Both the position numbers and the translations under genes were made by a program. Positions 42,852-52,617 of a stretch of DNA of 59,441 bases are shown here, in pieces. The stretch is from positions 1 through 59,441 of the forward strand of contig JAINDL010000088.1 in NCBI GenBank assembly GCA_019931245.1, in the 5' to 3' direction. Numbering within the stretch: position 1 is the stretch's first letter; each line of letters begins with the position of its first letter. The DNA is from Bryobacteraceae bacterium CoA2 C42 (GTDB lineage Bacteria; Acidobacteriota; Terriglobia; Bryobacterales; Bryobacteraceae). The notes under the pieces are model-generated. The model was not told the origin of the DNA and ran no database searches. It was given only the letters and a program-made list of their open reading frames with translations.

Positions 42852-45800
42852 ATGTCTCGCTTCACGGCCTCCGCCGCCTTGGTCGCCTCTTCGCTCTCGC
42901 TTATACTCCTGGTTCCGGGCTTTGCCCAAACCTCCACCACCCAATTCTCCGGTACTGTATCAGATTCGAGCGGCGCAATCATCCCCGGCGCCACCGTCGT
43001 CGCCACCAACGAAGCCACCGGCCTCAAATACACCCTCGCCACCACCGACGCCGGCCTGTTCGCCTTCCCCTCCATCCCCGTCGGCTCCTACAGCCTGGTT
43101 GTCGAAAAAACCGGCTTCAAGAAATTCCAACTCGCCAAAATCGTCCTCCAGATCAATACCCCCGCCACCGTCAACGCCACCCTCGAAATCGGTTCCGCTA
43201 CCGAAACCATCCAGGTAGAAGCCACCGCCGAAATCCTCCAAACCACCGGCGCCACCATCGGCAACGTCATCGAACGCAAGGCCATCGAAGCCCTCCCGCT
43301 CAACGGCCGCAACCCCCTCAATCTCCTCATCTACGAACCCGGCGTCGTCCAGCGCTCCGGCGGCACCGTCAGCGTCAACGGCTCCCGCACCGGCGCCGTC
43401 AACGTCACCATCGACGGCATCGAAGCCAACGAAAGCACCAACCCCAACCCCGTCAATAACATCTTCCGCCTGAACCCCGACAACGTCCAGGAGTTCAAGG
43501 TAACCACCTCCAACCCCTCCGCCGAAGAGGGCCGCAACTCCGGCGCCAATATCTCCGTCGCCACCCGCGGCGGTACCAACCAGTTCCACGGCACCGTCTT
43601 CGAGTTCTTCCGCAACACCGCCCTCAACTCGAACGAGTTCTACGCCAAAGCGCAGGGTCTCGAAAAACCCATCATCAAGCTCAACCAGTACGGCGTCGAA
43701 CTCGGCGGCCCCATCCGCCGCAACAAAACCTTCTTCTTCGGCTCCTGGCAGGGCCAGCAGGTCAACTTCGCCGACCCCGTCGACAAAGCCTTCGGCGAAT
43801 CCGTCGACCTCTATAACCAAATCGCCCTCACCGGCGCCTTCCGCTACTTCGTCGTCGACCCCCGCAACCCCTTCACCGTCAACGGCCAGCGCATCACCCA
43901 AAACACCCCCCTCCTCGTCGACCGCGCCACCGGCAACCTCGCCTCCGGCGTCCGCGCCTGCGCCAGTCCCACCGACGCCAACTGCGTCGCTACCTTCAAC
44001 ATCTTCCAAAACGACCCCCTCCGCCGCGGCATCGACCCCGCCGTCCGCAGCGTCCTCGGCGCCTACCCCGCCCCCAATCAGTACTCCTCCGGCGACGGCC
44101 TCAACACCGGCAACTACGTCTGGAACTCCCCCTTCCAGATCCGCGGCCCCCAGTACCTCGGCCGCATCGACCACGTCATCAACGACAAACACAACCTCTT
44201 CGGCCGCTTCCTCGGCGCCGAACAAAACACCCTCGGCGGAGATCCGCTCAACGGCCGTCCCCAGGTCCTCCCCGGCTTCCCCGCCCGCGGCGAAGTCTTC
44301 CGCCCGGCCTATAACGCCGCCATCGGCCTCCGCAGCGTGCTCACCCCCCGCCTGGTCAACGAGTTCACCGCCGGCTACTCCCGCTTCGACTTCCTCTTCA
44401 CCCAGGGCGAAGCCAACCCCCTGTTCCCCAATACCCCCCGCTTTACCTTTAACAACTCCGACGTCGACTACACCGCCTCCCCCCGCACCCAGCGCGCCGT
44501 CAATACCTATCAGCTCATCAACAACCTCACCTACATCGCCGGCGCCCACGTCATGAAATTCGGCGGCAACCTCCGTATTTATCAACACAACGATCGCCGC
44601 GGCGATGTCGGCGGCGTCGCCCTCACCCCGGCCATCTCCCTCTCCCGCACCGTCCGCCCTCCCACCGGCTTCACCTTCCCCGCCGTCTCCACCGCCACCG
44701 CCCCCGGCATCGCCTCAAACGACCTCAACCGCCTCCAGGGCATGGTCAACGACCTGCTCGGCATCCCCGCCCAGATCTCCCATAACTTCATCGGCGATCT
44801 CCGCAGCGACACCTTCCTGCCCCTCCTGTCCGGCGAAAAACAGGTCACCCTCTGGGCCCAGGGCCAGCGCACCAAGCAGTTCAACTTCTTCGCCCAGGAC
44901 GATTGGAAAATCCGCAAAAACCTCTCCGTCTCCTACGGCGTCCGCTGGGAGCTGAACCCCCCGCCCCGCGAAGCCGGCGGCCGCACCTACGTCCCCAATA
45001 AGAACATCGACGGCAGCCAGGGCCTCGTCACCTTCGTCCAGGCCGAACGCTGGTACAAGAACTGGAACGCCGGCGCCCTCGCCCCCCGCATCGCCCTGAC
45101 GTGGTCCCCCGGCAACTCCGGCAAAACCGTCATCCGCACCGGCTACACCATGGCCTTCGATCCCATCGCCACCTTCCAGGTCACCTCGGTCGCCTCCGCC
45201 GTCCCCGGCCAGGTCTTCCGCTGCACGGCCACCGTTGGCGGAGCCACCACCCCCGGCTGCCAGTCCGTGCCCAACGTCCGCCTCAGCGACCTGCCCACGC
45301 TCCTCGCCCCCCCCAACGCCAAACCCTCGAGCCAGTTGACCCCCCCGCTCGCCACGCAGAACACGGCCCCCCCGGCCCGCATCTTCGATCCCAATCTCAA
45401 GCTGCCCACCGTCCACATGTGGAACCTCACCATCCAGCAGGACCTCGGGAAAGGCTACATCGGCAGCGTCGGCTACGTCGGCCGCCGCGGCACCCGCCTC
45501 TACCGCAGTTGGGACGTCAACCAGATCGACGCCAAGCCCATCCTCCCCAGCTTCCTCGCCATGCAGCGCAACCTCGCCCTCGGCAACGGCTGCCGCGCCG
45601 ATGGCACCCTGGCCAACAACACCGCCTGCCCCGGCGCCACCGCCGTACCCCTCATCCAGCAGGGCATCATGACCAGCGCCTTCGCCAACTCCACCGCCTC
45701 GGTCTCCGACCTCAGCCCCACCCAGAACGCCGCCGGCAACATGGCCGTTCGCCTCGAACAGACCACCCTTGCCGCCCGCCTCCGCCCCAACCAGCAGTTC

Positions 45801-46664
45801 GCCCAGATCCTCCTGCTCGACAACGGCGCCGACTCCATCTATCACAGCCTGCAGATGACCATCCGCAAGCGCTTCGATAGCGCCGGCCTCCTGTTCAGCG
45901 GCGGCTATACCCTGTCGAAATCCCTCGACAACCTCTCCACCGATCCCGTCGGCGCCACCTCCGGCGGTGGCCTCACCACCACCTCCGCCCGCACCCCCGC
46001 CGATGGCCGCAACTACCGCAACGAACGCGCCCGCAGCGACTTCGACCAGCGCCACGTCGTGAACTTCAGCGGCATCTACGAACTCCCCTTCGGCAAAGGC
46101 AAGCTCCTGTTCCGCAACGCCAACCGCGCCGTCAACGCCCTCATCGGCGGCTGGAGCCTCAACTCCATCTACACCTACCAGTCCGGCGAACCCTTCACCA
46201 TCCGCTCCGGTTTCCTCACCGCCAACGGCTCGGCCCAAAGCCGCGCCGCCCTCGCCCCCGGCGTCACGGAACTCCCCAAGCCCCAGCTGCAGAACAAGGC
46301 CGGCGTCCTCGGTCCCGTCTTCTTCCCGGATGCCAGCATGTTCGTCAACCCCGGCCCCGGCGAACTCGGCTTCGGCCGCAACCTCTTCCAGGGCCCGACG
46401 TATTGGAACGTCGACCTCGGCATCTCGAAGGGCTTCCAGCTCTCCGAACGCTTCCGGCTCACCTTCCGCACCGAGATGTTCAACGCCCTCAACCACGCCA
46501 ACTTCCGCAACCCCCGCGATGCCTCCGTCGGCAGCCCGGCCATCAACTCGAACGTCTTCGCCCAGGCCTGCTGCGTTTCGCTGTCCACCGCCAGCTCCTC
46601 CACCACCAACCAGAACGGCGAAAGCTGGCGCGTGATTCAGCTGGCGCTCAAGCTGGCGTTCTAG
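42852..46664 (+). CDS. Oar-like TonB-dependent receptor with carboxypeptidase-regulatory domain
   Basis: 1270 residues. A signal peptide (AALVASSLSLILLVPGFAQ) precedes a CarboxypepD_reg-like beta-sandwich (FSGTVSDSSGAIIPGATVVA ... SIPVGSYSLVVEKTGFKKF, about 28-110), a plug (about 120-240: IERKAIEALPLNGRNPLNLL and NVTIDGIEANE) and a very large outer-membrane barrel that ends in LALKLAF with the usual terminal Phe. This is the acidobacterial Oar-like class, present in tens of copies per genome, thought to import or bind large organic ligands. The ligand is unknown. It should depend on a TonB protein such as that at 26.4 kb. Confidence 0.93.
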   Translation: MSRFTASAALVASSLSLILLVPGFAQTSTTQFSGTVSDSSGAIIPGATVVATNEATGLKYTLATTDAGLFAFPSIPVGSYSLVVEKTGFKKFQLAKIVLQINTPATVNATLEIGSATETIQVEATAEILQTTGATIGNVIERKAIEALPLNGRNPLNLLIYEPGVVQRSGGTVSVNGSRTGAVNVTIDGIEANESTNPNPVNNIFRLNPDNVQEFKVTTSNPSAEEGRNSGANISVATRGGTNQFHGTVFEFFRNTALNSNEFYAKAQGLEKPIIKLNQYGVELGGPIRRNKTFFFGSWQGQQVNFADPVDKAFGESVDLYNQIALTGAFRYFVVDPRNPFTVNGQRITQNTPLLVDRATGNLASGVRACASPTDANCVATFNIFQNDPLRRGIDPAVRSVLGAYPAPNQYSSGDGLNTGNYVWNSPFQIRGPQYLGRIDHVINDKHNLFGRFLGAEQNTLGGDPLNGRPQVLPGFPARGEVFRPAYNAAIGLRSVLTPRLVNEFTAGYSRFDFLFTQGEANPLFPNTPRFTFNNSDVDYTASPRTQRAVNTYQLINNLTYIAGAHVMKFGGNLRIYQHNDRRGDVGGVALTPAISLSRTVRPPTGFTFPAVSTATAPGIASNDLNRLQGMVNDLLGIPAQISHNFIGDLRSDTFLPLLSGEKQVTLWAQGQRTKQFNFFAQDDWKIRKNLSVSYGVRWELNPPPREAGGRTYVPNKNIDGSQGLVTFVQAERWYKNWNAGALAPRIALTWSPGNSGKTVIRTGYTMAFDPIATFQVTSVASAVPGQVFRCTATVGGATTPGCQSVPNVRLSDLPTLLAPPNAKPSSQLTPPLATQNTAPPARIFDPNLKLPTVHMWNLTIQQDLGKGYIGSVGYVGRRGTRLYRSWDVNQIDAKPILPSFLAMQRNLALGNGCRADGTLANNTACPGATAVPLIQQGIMTSAFANSTASVSDLSPTQNAAGNMAVRLEQTTLAARLRPNQQFAQILLLDNGADSIYHSLQMTIRKRFDSAGLLFSGGYTLSKSLDNLSTDPVGATSGGGLTTTSARTPADGRNYRNERARSDFDQRHVVNFSGIYELPFGKGKLLFRNANRAVNALIGGWSLNSIYTYQSGEPFTIRSGFLTANGSAQSRAALAPGVTELPKPQLQNKAGVLGPVFFPDASMFVNPGPGELGFGRNLFQGPTYWNVDLGISKGFQLSERFRLTFRTEMFNALNHANFRNPRDASVGSPAINSNVFAQACCVSLSTASSSTTNQNGESWRVIQLALKLAF

Positions 46665-47397
46665 CCCAGTAGCGTTCCGGCCGCCCGGCGTAACTCCGCT
46701 CCATCGCGGCCGGCGACGCAAACAGGTCGCCCAGCTGCGTCGCGTAAGCCCCCAGCGGCCACAAATCCGGCGGCGGCAGCTCCCGCACGCATTCGAAACC
46801 AGCCAACGGCGCGGCGGCCCCCCAGGCCGCCTTCACCCTCTCCCGCGGATACGCACCCAGATACGTCTTCACGTACTGCGCCGCGAAATAGCTGCGCCAA
46901 TCCGGCGCCGGCCGCAACCCCAGCGTGAACTCCACCTGCCCCCGCACCAGCGCGTACGGCCGGTCTTCGTAGTACAGCAGCCGCCCGGGCTCCACCAGCG
47001 CCGTCGCCGCCTCCCGCACCTCCCGGTGGTCCACGTGGTGGCCCACCCCCAGCGGCGCCAGCACCAGCTCCGGGTTCAGCTCCGCCAGCAGCGCCGCCAG
47101 CGCCCGTTGGCTTCGTTTCGTCACCGGCGTCGGCGCGCTTACAATCTCCATAAAGTTCCGGAACCGGTCATCCCGCAAACCCAGCTGCCGGCACTCGGCC
47201 CCCAGCCGCCGGCACGCCTCCCGGTCCTCGGCCCGCCGCGCCGCGTACAGCTCGTCACCCTCACTGAAAAAGGTCGCGATCACCGGCCGCGCCGCCCGCC
47301 CGAGCAGCGACGCGCACGACAGCACCCCGTCGTCCAGATGCGGCGACAAACACAGCGTTACCCCCGCCTCAGGCCTTTTCGAGCACCTCAAACGCAT
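46648..47397 (-). CDS. PIG-L family deacetylase
   Basis: 249 residues from ATG 47397, which follows a G-rich ribosome site and overlaps the dnaE end by 29 bases; an ATG 21 bases upstream is an alternative. The zinc motif is SPHLDDGVLSC (variant of PHPDDE), followed by VIATFFSEGDELY, RRAEDREACRRLGAE and a second ligand HHVDHREVREA. Such enzymes deacetylate GlcNAc-type sugars in glycolipids or small molecules. It is co-directional with dnaE and its 3' end overlaps the convergent receptor gene by 17 bases. Confidence 0.85.
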   Translation of the reverse strand: MRLRCSKRPEAGVTLCLSPHLDDGVLSCASLLGRAARPVIATFFSEGDELYAARRAEDREACRRLGAECRQLGLRDDRFRNFMEIVSAPTPVTKRSQRALAALLAELNPELVLAPLGVGHHVDHREVREAATALVEPGRLLYYEDRPYALVRGQVEFTLGLRPAPDWRSYFAAQYVKTYLGAYPRERVKAAWGAAAPLAGFECVRELPPPDLWPLGAYATQLGDLFASPAAMERSYAGRPERYWARTPA

Positions 47398-50300
47398 CCC
47401 CCCCGCAGATCCGCTCAATCTCGGCCTTGAACTCCCGGTCCGGCCGCACCTTCACCGGCACGTCCATCATCGCAATAAAATCCCGCGGCTTTTCGAGCTT
47501 AAACCGTACCTGCGCCTTGCCCGGCTTGCGCGCGAACAGCTCCCGCAACTCCGTGGCCGGGTCGCTGTCGCCGGCCTCCCGAATCCTTACCCGAATCGCG
47601 ATAATGCTCGGCAGCTTCACCAGCGCGTTCGCCAGCGGCACAATCTCCTGAATGCTCACCTTCGGCGCCGAACCCTCCTCCGGCATCACCTTGCACATCG
47701 CCATCACCGGATGATCGTCCGTCAAAAACTGGTTCAGCGCCTCAATCTTGCTGTTGAAGCACATCGCCTCCACGCTCCCCTTGTGGTCCTCCAGCCGCAT
47801 CGCCGCCCACAGCTTGCCTTCCTTGTTCCGGCGCCGCTGAATCCCCGTCAGAATCCCGCACAGCCGCACCTCCTCGCCCTTCTGGCACGCGTCCAGCCCG
47901 TCGGTTTCGTGCGTCCGCAACTCGCTGATCTTCTCATCGAAGATGTCCAGGGGATGGCCGGTCACGTAGAAGCCGATCATCTCCTTCTCCCCCTGCAGCT
48001 TCTCGGTCTGCGTCCAATCCTTCACGTTCGGCAGCGGCTCTTCGGGCGCATCCTCGGCCGGCCCCCCAAACAGGTCCGCAAACAGCCCCGCCTGCCCGCT
48101 ATCCCGGTCTTTCTTGGCCCGCTGCGCGTGCTCCATCGCCCGGTCGATCATCGCCGTCAACTGGCTCCGCGTCCCCTCCAGGCTATCCATCGCCCCGGCC
48201 TTGATCAGCGATTCAATCGCCCGCTTGTTCACCGCCCCCACGTCCACGCTCTCGCAGAACTGGAAGAACGTCCGGAACCTCCCCACCTCCCGCCGCGCCG
48301 CCAGAATCGACTCCACCGCCCCCTGCCCCAGGTTCTTAATCGCCCCCAGCCCGAAGCGAATCGCCTCCCCGTCCGGCGCAAAGCTCAGCAGCGACGAAGC
48401 CACATCCGGCGCCAGCACCTTAATGCCCATGTCCTTGCACTCGTTGATGTACTTCACCACCTTATCCGTGTTGCCCGTTTCCGAAGTCAACAGCGCCGAC
48501 ATGAACTCAATCGTGTAGTGCGCCTTCAAATAGGCCGTCACGTAGGCCATATACGCATAAGCCGCCGAGTGCGACTTGTTGAAGCCGTAGCCGGCGAACT
48601 GCGCCATCAGGTCAAACAGCTTATCGGCCTTCTTCGCGTTAAAGCCCAGCTTGGTCGACCCCGCCAGAAAGCGCTCCTTCTGTTGCGCCATCGCCGCCGC
48701 TTCTTTCTTACCCATCGCGCGCCGCAGCAGGTCCGCCTCACCCAGGCTGTAGCCGGCGATGACGTTCGAAATCTGCATCACCTGCTCCTGGTAGACAATC
48801 ACGCCGTAGGTCTCGCCCAGCAGCGGCTCGAGCTCGTTGAAGTCATAGACCACTTCCTTTTTGCCGTGCTTGCGCGCAATGAAGTCGTCAATCATGCCGC
48901 CCTGAATCGGGCCCGGCCGGTACAGCGCGTTCAGCGCGCACAGGTCCTCAATCCGCTCCGGCTTCGAACGCCGCAGAATGTCCTGCATGCCCGAAGATTC
49001 AAACTGAAACACCCCCGACGTCCGCCCCTTCCAGAAGATCTCCTCGTAGGTCTTCTGGTCATCGAGCGGAATCTCCTCCATCACCAGATTCACGCCCCGG
49101 TTCGATCGAATCAGCGCCAGCGCGTCTTCGACAATCGTCAGCGTCGTCAGACCCAAAAAGTCCATCTTCAACAAGCCGAGCTTCTCCAAGCCCGACATGT
49201 CGTACTGCGTCACAATTTCGTCTTTGTTGGTCTTGTACAGCGGGACCAGCTCTTTCAGCGGCTGCGGCGAAATCACCACGCCCGCCGCGTGCACCGAAGC
49301 GTTCCGCGCCATCCCTTCGAGACGCAGCGCCACCTCCATCACCTCTTTCACCCGCGAGTCCGCCTTGGCCGCCGCGTCAAAGCCCGGCTCCTGCGCAAAG
49401 GCGTCCTTCAGCTTGATGTTCAGCGTCGGCGGCACCATCTTGGTGAGCTTGTCCACCTCGGCAAACGTCATATCGAGCACGCGGCCCACGTCCTTGATCG
49501 CCGCCTTCGAACCCAGCGTCCCGAACGTGATAATCTGCGCCACCTGCTCCCGGCCGTACTTCTCCGTGACGTACTGAATCACCTTGCCCCGCCCCCGCGG
49601 CTCAAAGTCGGTATCAATATCGGGCATCGATACGCGCTCGGGATTCAAAAACCGCTCAAACAGCAGCCCGTACTGCAGCGGGTCGATATCGGTGATCTCC
49701 ATCGCAAAGGAAACCAGCGACCCCGCCGCCGACCCGCGCCCCGGCCCCACCGGAATCCCCGCCTGCCGCGCGTAGCGGATGAAGTCCCAGACAATCAGAA
49801 AATAGCCCGAAAACTTCATCTGCTGAATCATCTTGATCTCGCGATCCAGCCGTTCCGTATACGCCTCCAGCGGCTGCCGCAGCGTGCCCCGCTCGCGCAT
49901 ATACTCCAGGCGCGGCCGCCGCTTCTCAAAACCCTCCCGGCAGACGTAGGCAAAGTAGCTGTCAATCGAGTGCTCGGGCGGCACATCGAACTTCGGAAAC
50001 GGCTCCTTCACCTTCTCGAGCGCCACCTTGCAGCGCATGGCGATCTCGTAGGGGTTCCGCAGCGCCGTCGGGTAGTCGCCGAAAAGCTGCTCCATCTCGG
50101 CCTTCGACTTCATGTAGAACGCCGGATGGTCCCAGTGCATCCGGTTCGGGTCAGACACCGTCTTGCCCGTCGAAATGCACATGAACAGCTCGTGCGCCCG
50201 CGCGTCGTCCTTCCGCAGGTAGTGCGAATCGTTGGTCGCCACCAGCGGAATCCCCATCTCGGCCGATAGCCGCGCCACCTCCGGAATCAGCCGCTTGTCT

Positions 50301-50857
50301 TGCTCCAGGCCATGGTCCTGCAGTTCAAGAAAAAAGTTGTCCTTGCCGAAAATGTCGGTGTAGGTGGCGGCCAGCTCCCGCGCCTGGCCGTACTTGTCGT
50401 TGAGCAGCGCCTCGTTCAAATCGCCGCGCAGGCAAGCGCTCAGGCAAATGATGCCTTTCGAGTGCTGCGCCAGCAGATCCTTGTCCACGCGCGGCTTGTA
50501 GTAGAAGCCGTCCAGATAGCCGGTCGATACCAGCTTGATCAGGTTCCGGTACCCCTCCTGGTTCTCGCACAGCAGCACCAGATGGTTGTACCGGTCGTTC
50601 TCCGTGCGCGACTTGTGGCCGTTCTGGTTGACGTACACCTCGCAGCCGAAAACCGGATGGATGCCCTTGTCCTTGGCCGCGTTGTGGAACTCCACCGCGC
50701 CGAACATGTTCCCGTGATCGGTCATCGCCACGGCCGGCTGTTCCATCTCCGCCGTCAGTTTCATCAGCTGTTTGATCTCGCACGCCCCATCGAGCAGCGA
50801 GTAATCCGTGTGGCAATGCAGGTGAACGAACGGGACGTCAGAACTGGGTGTGGGCAT
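47369..50857 (-). CDS. dnaE: DNA polymerase III alpha subunit
   Basis: 1162 residues, full length. The N-terminal PHP domain starts FVHLHCHTDYSLLDGA with HGNMFGAVEFH and the metal-site histidines. The polymerase core shows GPGRGSAAGSLVSFAMEITD and the catalytic PDIDTDFEPRGRGKVI, then NASVHAAGVVISPQPL and HSAAYAYMAYVTAYLKAHY. A (HhH)2 segment, the beta-clamp contact region and the OB-fold (VRLCGILTGIQRRRNKEGKL) follow. It is the replicative polymerase. Divergent from the VIT-type gene, with 63 bases between starts. Confidence 0.97.
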   Translation of the reverse strand: MPTPSSDVPFVHLHCHTDYSLLDGACEIKQLMKLTAEMEQPAVAMTDHGNMFGAVEFHNAAKDKGIHPVFGCEVYVNQNGHKSRTENDRYNHLVLLCENQEGYRNLIKLVSTGYLDGFYYKPRVDKDLLAQHSKGIICLSACLRGDLNEALLNDKYGQARELAATYTDIFGKDNFFLELQDHGLEQDKRLIPEVARLSAEMGIPLVATNDSHYLRKDDARAHELFMCISTGKTVSDPNRMHWDHPAFYMKSKAEMEQLFGDYPTALRNPYEIAMRCKVALEKVKEPFPKFDVPPEHSIDSYFAYVCREGFEKRRPRLEYMRERGTLRQPLEAYTERLDREIKMIQQMKFSGYFLIVWDFIRYARQAGIPVGPGRGSAAGSLVSFAMEITDIDPLQYGLLFERFLNPERVSMPDIDTDFEPRGRGKVIQYVTEKYGREQVAQIITFGTLGSKAAIKDVGRVLDMTFAEVDKLTKMVPPTLNIKLKDAFAQEPGFDAAAKADSRVKEVMEVALRLEGMARNASVHAAGVVISPQPLKELVPLYKTNKDEIVTQYDMSGLEKLGLLKMDFLGLTTLTIVEDALALIRSNRGVNLVMEEIPLDDQKTYEEIFWKGRTSGVFQFESSGMQDILRRSKPERIEDLCALNALYRPGPIQGGMIDDFIARKHGKKEVVYDFNELEPLLGETYGVIVYQEQVMQISNVIAGYSLGEADLLRRAMGKKEAAAMAQQKERFLAGSTKLGFNAKKADKLFDLMAQFAGYGFNKSHSAAYAYMAYVTAYLKAHYTIEFMSALLTSETGNTDKVVKYINECKDMGIKVLAPDVASSLLSFAPDGEAIRFGLGAIKNLGQGAVESILAARREVGRFRTFFQFCESVDVGAVNKRAIESLIKAGAMDSLEGTRSQLTAMIDRAMEHAQRAKKDRDSGQAGLFADLFGGPAEDAPEEPLPNVKDWTQTEKLQGEKEMIGFYVTGHPLDIFDEKISELRTHETDGLDACQKGEEVRLCGILTGIQRRRNKEGKLWAAMRLEDHKGSVEAMCFNSKIEALNQFLTDDHPVMAMCKVMPEEGSAPKVSIQEIVPLANALVKLPSIIAIRVRIREAGDSDPATELRELFARKPGKAQVRFKLEKPRDFIAMMDVPVKVRPDREFKAEIERICGGDAFEVLEKA

Positions 50858-50920
50858 GTTTGGTACGGCGGGCGGGGGAGACTACCAGTATACTTTCGAG
50901 GGGACCCGGAGGCCCCGCCC

Positions 50921-51616
50921 ATGCGCGCTCTGCACTTTGAAAAACATCGCACCGACCGGATCGGCTGGCTCCGCGCCGCCGTCCTCGGCGCCAACGACGG
51001 CATCGTCTCCACCGCCAGCCTCGTCGCCGGCGTCGCCGCCGCGCAGGCCTCCCGCGGCGATGTCCTCCTCACCGGCGTCGCCGGCCTCGTCGCCGGAGCC
51101 ATGTCCATGGCCGCCGGCGAGTACGTCTCCGTCAGCTCCCAGGCCGATACCGAAGCCGCCGACCGCCGCCGCGAAGCCGCCGAACTGGCCGCCAACCCCG
51201 CCGCCGAACGCGACGAACTCGCCGCCATCTACACCCACCGCGGCCTCGACCCCGCCCTCGCCCAACAGGTGGCCGAACAATTGATGGCCCACGACGCCCT
51301 CGCCGCCCACTCCCGCGACGAACTCGGCCTCTCGGACTCCACCGCCGCCCGCCCCCTCCAGGCCGCCCTCGCCTCCGCCGCCACCTTCGCCCTCGGCGCC
51401 GCCCTGCCCCTCGGCATCGTCCTCGTCGCCCCGCCGCCGCTGCTCATCCCCTACGTCACCGGCGCCTCCGTCCTCTGCCTCGCCGTGCTCGGCGGCCTCG
51501 GCGCCTACGCCGGCGGCGCCCCCGTCGGCAAAGCCGCTCTCCGCGTCACCTTCTGGGGTGTGGGGGCCATGGCGCTTACCGCCTGGGTAGGAGCGATGTT
51601 CGGAGCGGCCGTGTAA
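50921..51616 (+). CDS. VIT/CCC1-family transporter
   Basis: 231 residues from ATG 50921; the longer frame upstream is antisense to dnaE and was rejected. Features of vacuolar-iron-transporter relatives: GWLRAAVLGANDGIVSTASLVAG, TGVAGLVAGAMSMAAGEYVS in the second helix, a charged cytoplasmic domain (EAAELAANPAAERDELAAIY) and three C-terminal helices. Such proteins export or sequester Fe2+ or Mn2+. No regulator is visible. Confidence 0.92.
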   Translation: MRALHFEKHRTDRIGWLRAAVLGANDGIVSTASLVAGVAAAQASRGDVLLTGVAGLVAGAMSMAAGEYVSVSSQADTEAADRRREAAELAANPAAERDELAAIYTHRGLDPALAQQVAEQLMAHDALAAHSRDELGLSDSTAARPLQAALASAATFALGAALPLGIVLVAPPPLLIPYVTGASVLCLAVLGGLGAYAGGAPVGKAALRVTFWGVGAMALTAWVGAMFGAAV

Positions 51617-51636
51617 GTCCAGGCTATACTCCCCCT

Positions 51637-52617
51637 ATGCGCCTCCTCCTCCTCCTCGCCTGCGCCTCCGTCCTCCCCCTCCCCGCCGAAACCTACTACC
51701 GGACGTTCTTCCACAAACACCCCGTCAAGCAGAAGATCCGCCCCGGCGAACGCGTCGCCACCCGCACCGTCGATTCCAGCGGCAAGGACCACCTGAGCCA
51801 GGAGGTCGCCGACGCCCCCAACCCCCTCACCGGCCCCTTCTTCGTCGAAGGCGCCGAACCCGGCGACGCCATCGCCATCCACTTCCACAAAGTCCGCCTC
51901 AACCGCGACTGGGGCTACTCCGGCTACCGCCTCGGCCTCTTCGCCATGACCCCCGAGTACATCGAAAAAACCTACCCGCCCGTCTACAAACGCGACCTCG
52001 TCCGCAAAGGCTACGCCCACTACGTCCCCTGGGACCTCGATCGCGAAAAAGGCCTCGTCCGGCTCCGCGAGCCCGGCAGCAAAGCCATCGTCATGGAGTT
52101 CCCCGCCAAGCCCATGCTCGGCTGCGTCGGCGTCGCCGCCGCCGGCGACTGGGCCCCCACTTCCAGCCCCTCCGGCCCCTACGGCGGCAACCTCGACTAC
52201 AACCGCATCGGCGAAGGCGCCACCGTCCTCCTTCCCGTCTTCCACCCCGGCGCCCTCGTCTTCCTCGGCGACGGCCACGCCCTCCAGGGCGACGGCGAAC
52301 CCACCGGCAACGGCGTCGAAACCTCCATGGACGTCGAGTTCTCCGTCACCGTCCGCAAGGGCGCCAAGCTCACCGGCCCGCGCGTCGAAACCGCAGACGC
52401 CATCATCAGCATCGGCTCCCAGCCCGAGTTCCAAAGCTCGCTCGACCGCGCCCTCGAAATGGCCACCACCGACATGGTCCAGTATCTGATGAGCGAGCAT
52501 GGCCTTGAAGAATGGGCCGCCCACCTCCTCATCGCCTTCCAGGGCAAGTACGAAGTGGTCACCGCCCGCGGCTCCATGGCCCTGCTGATTCCCAAAAAAG
52601 CGCTGCGCAAACGCTAA
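51637..52617 (+). CDS. Exported acetamidase/formamidase family protein
   Basis: 326 residues with a signal peptide (MRLLLLLACASVLPLPAET). Family motifs are NPLTGPFFVEGAEPGDAI, MLGCVGVAAAGDWAPTSSPS then GPYGGNLDYNRIGEGATV and LFPVFHPGALVFLGDGHALQ then GDGEPTGNGVETSMDVEF, the metal-amidase core. It hydrolyses short amides in characterised relatives, but many exported homologues have unknown substrates. The stop overlaps the end of the convergent gene (CTAA). Confidence 0.9.
   Translation: MRLLLLLACASVLPLPAETYYRTFFHKHPVKQKIRPGERVATRTVDSSGKDHLSQEVADAPNPLTGPFFVEGAEPGDAIAIHFHKVRLNRDWGYSGYRLGLFAMTPEYIEKTYPPVYKRDLVRKGYAHYVPWDLDREKGLVRLREPGSKAIVMEFPAKPMLGCVGVAAAGDWAPTSSPSGPYGGNLDYNRIGEGATVLLPVFHPGALVFLGDGHALQGDGEPTGNGVETSMDVEFSVTVRKGAKLTGPRVETADAIISIGSQPEFQSSLDRALEMATTDMVQYLMSEHGLEEWAAHLLIAFQGKYEVVTARGSMALLIPKKALRKR

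Noticed and set aside
44715-46721. A 668-codon frame antisense to the TonB receptor
   Set aside because: Low-complexity Gly/Ala/Val/Glu composition and no start signal; a mirror of the receptor gene.
47711-50269. An 852-codon frame antisense to dnaE
   Set aside because: Arg/His/Gln-rich nonsense opposite a full set of polymerase motifs.
50300-50920. N-terminal extension of the VIT-type gene
   Set aside because: It is antisense to dnaE and lacks family similarity; ATG 50921 gives the usual VIT N-terminus.
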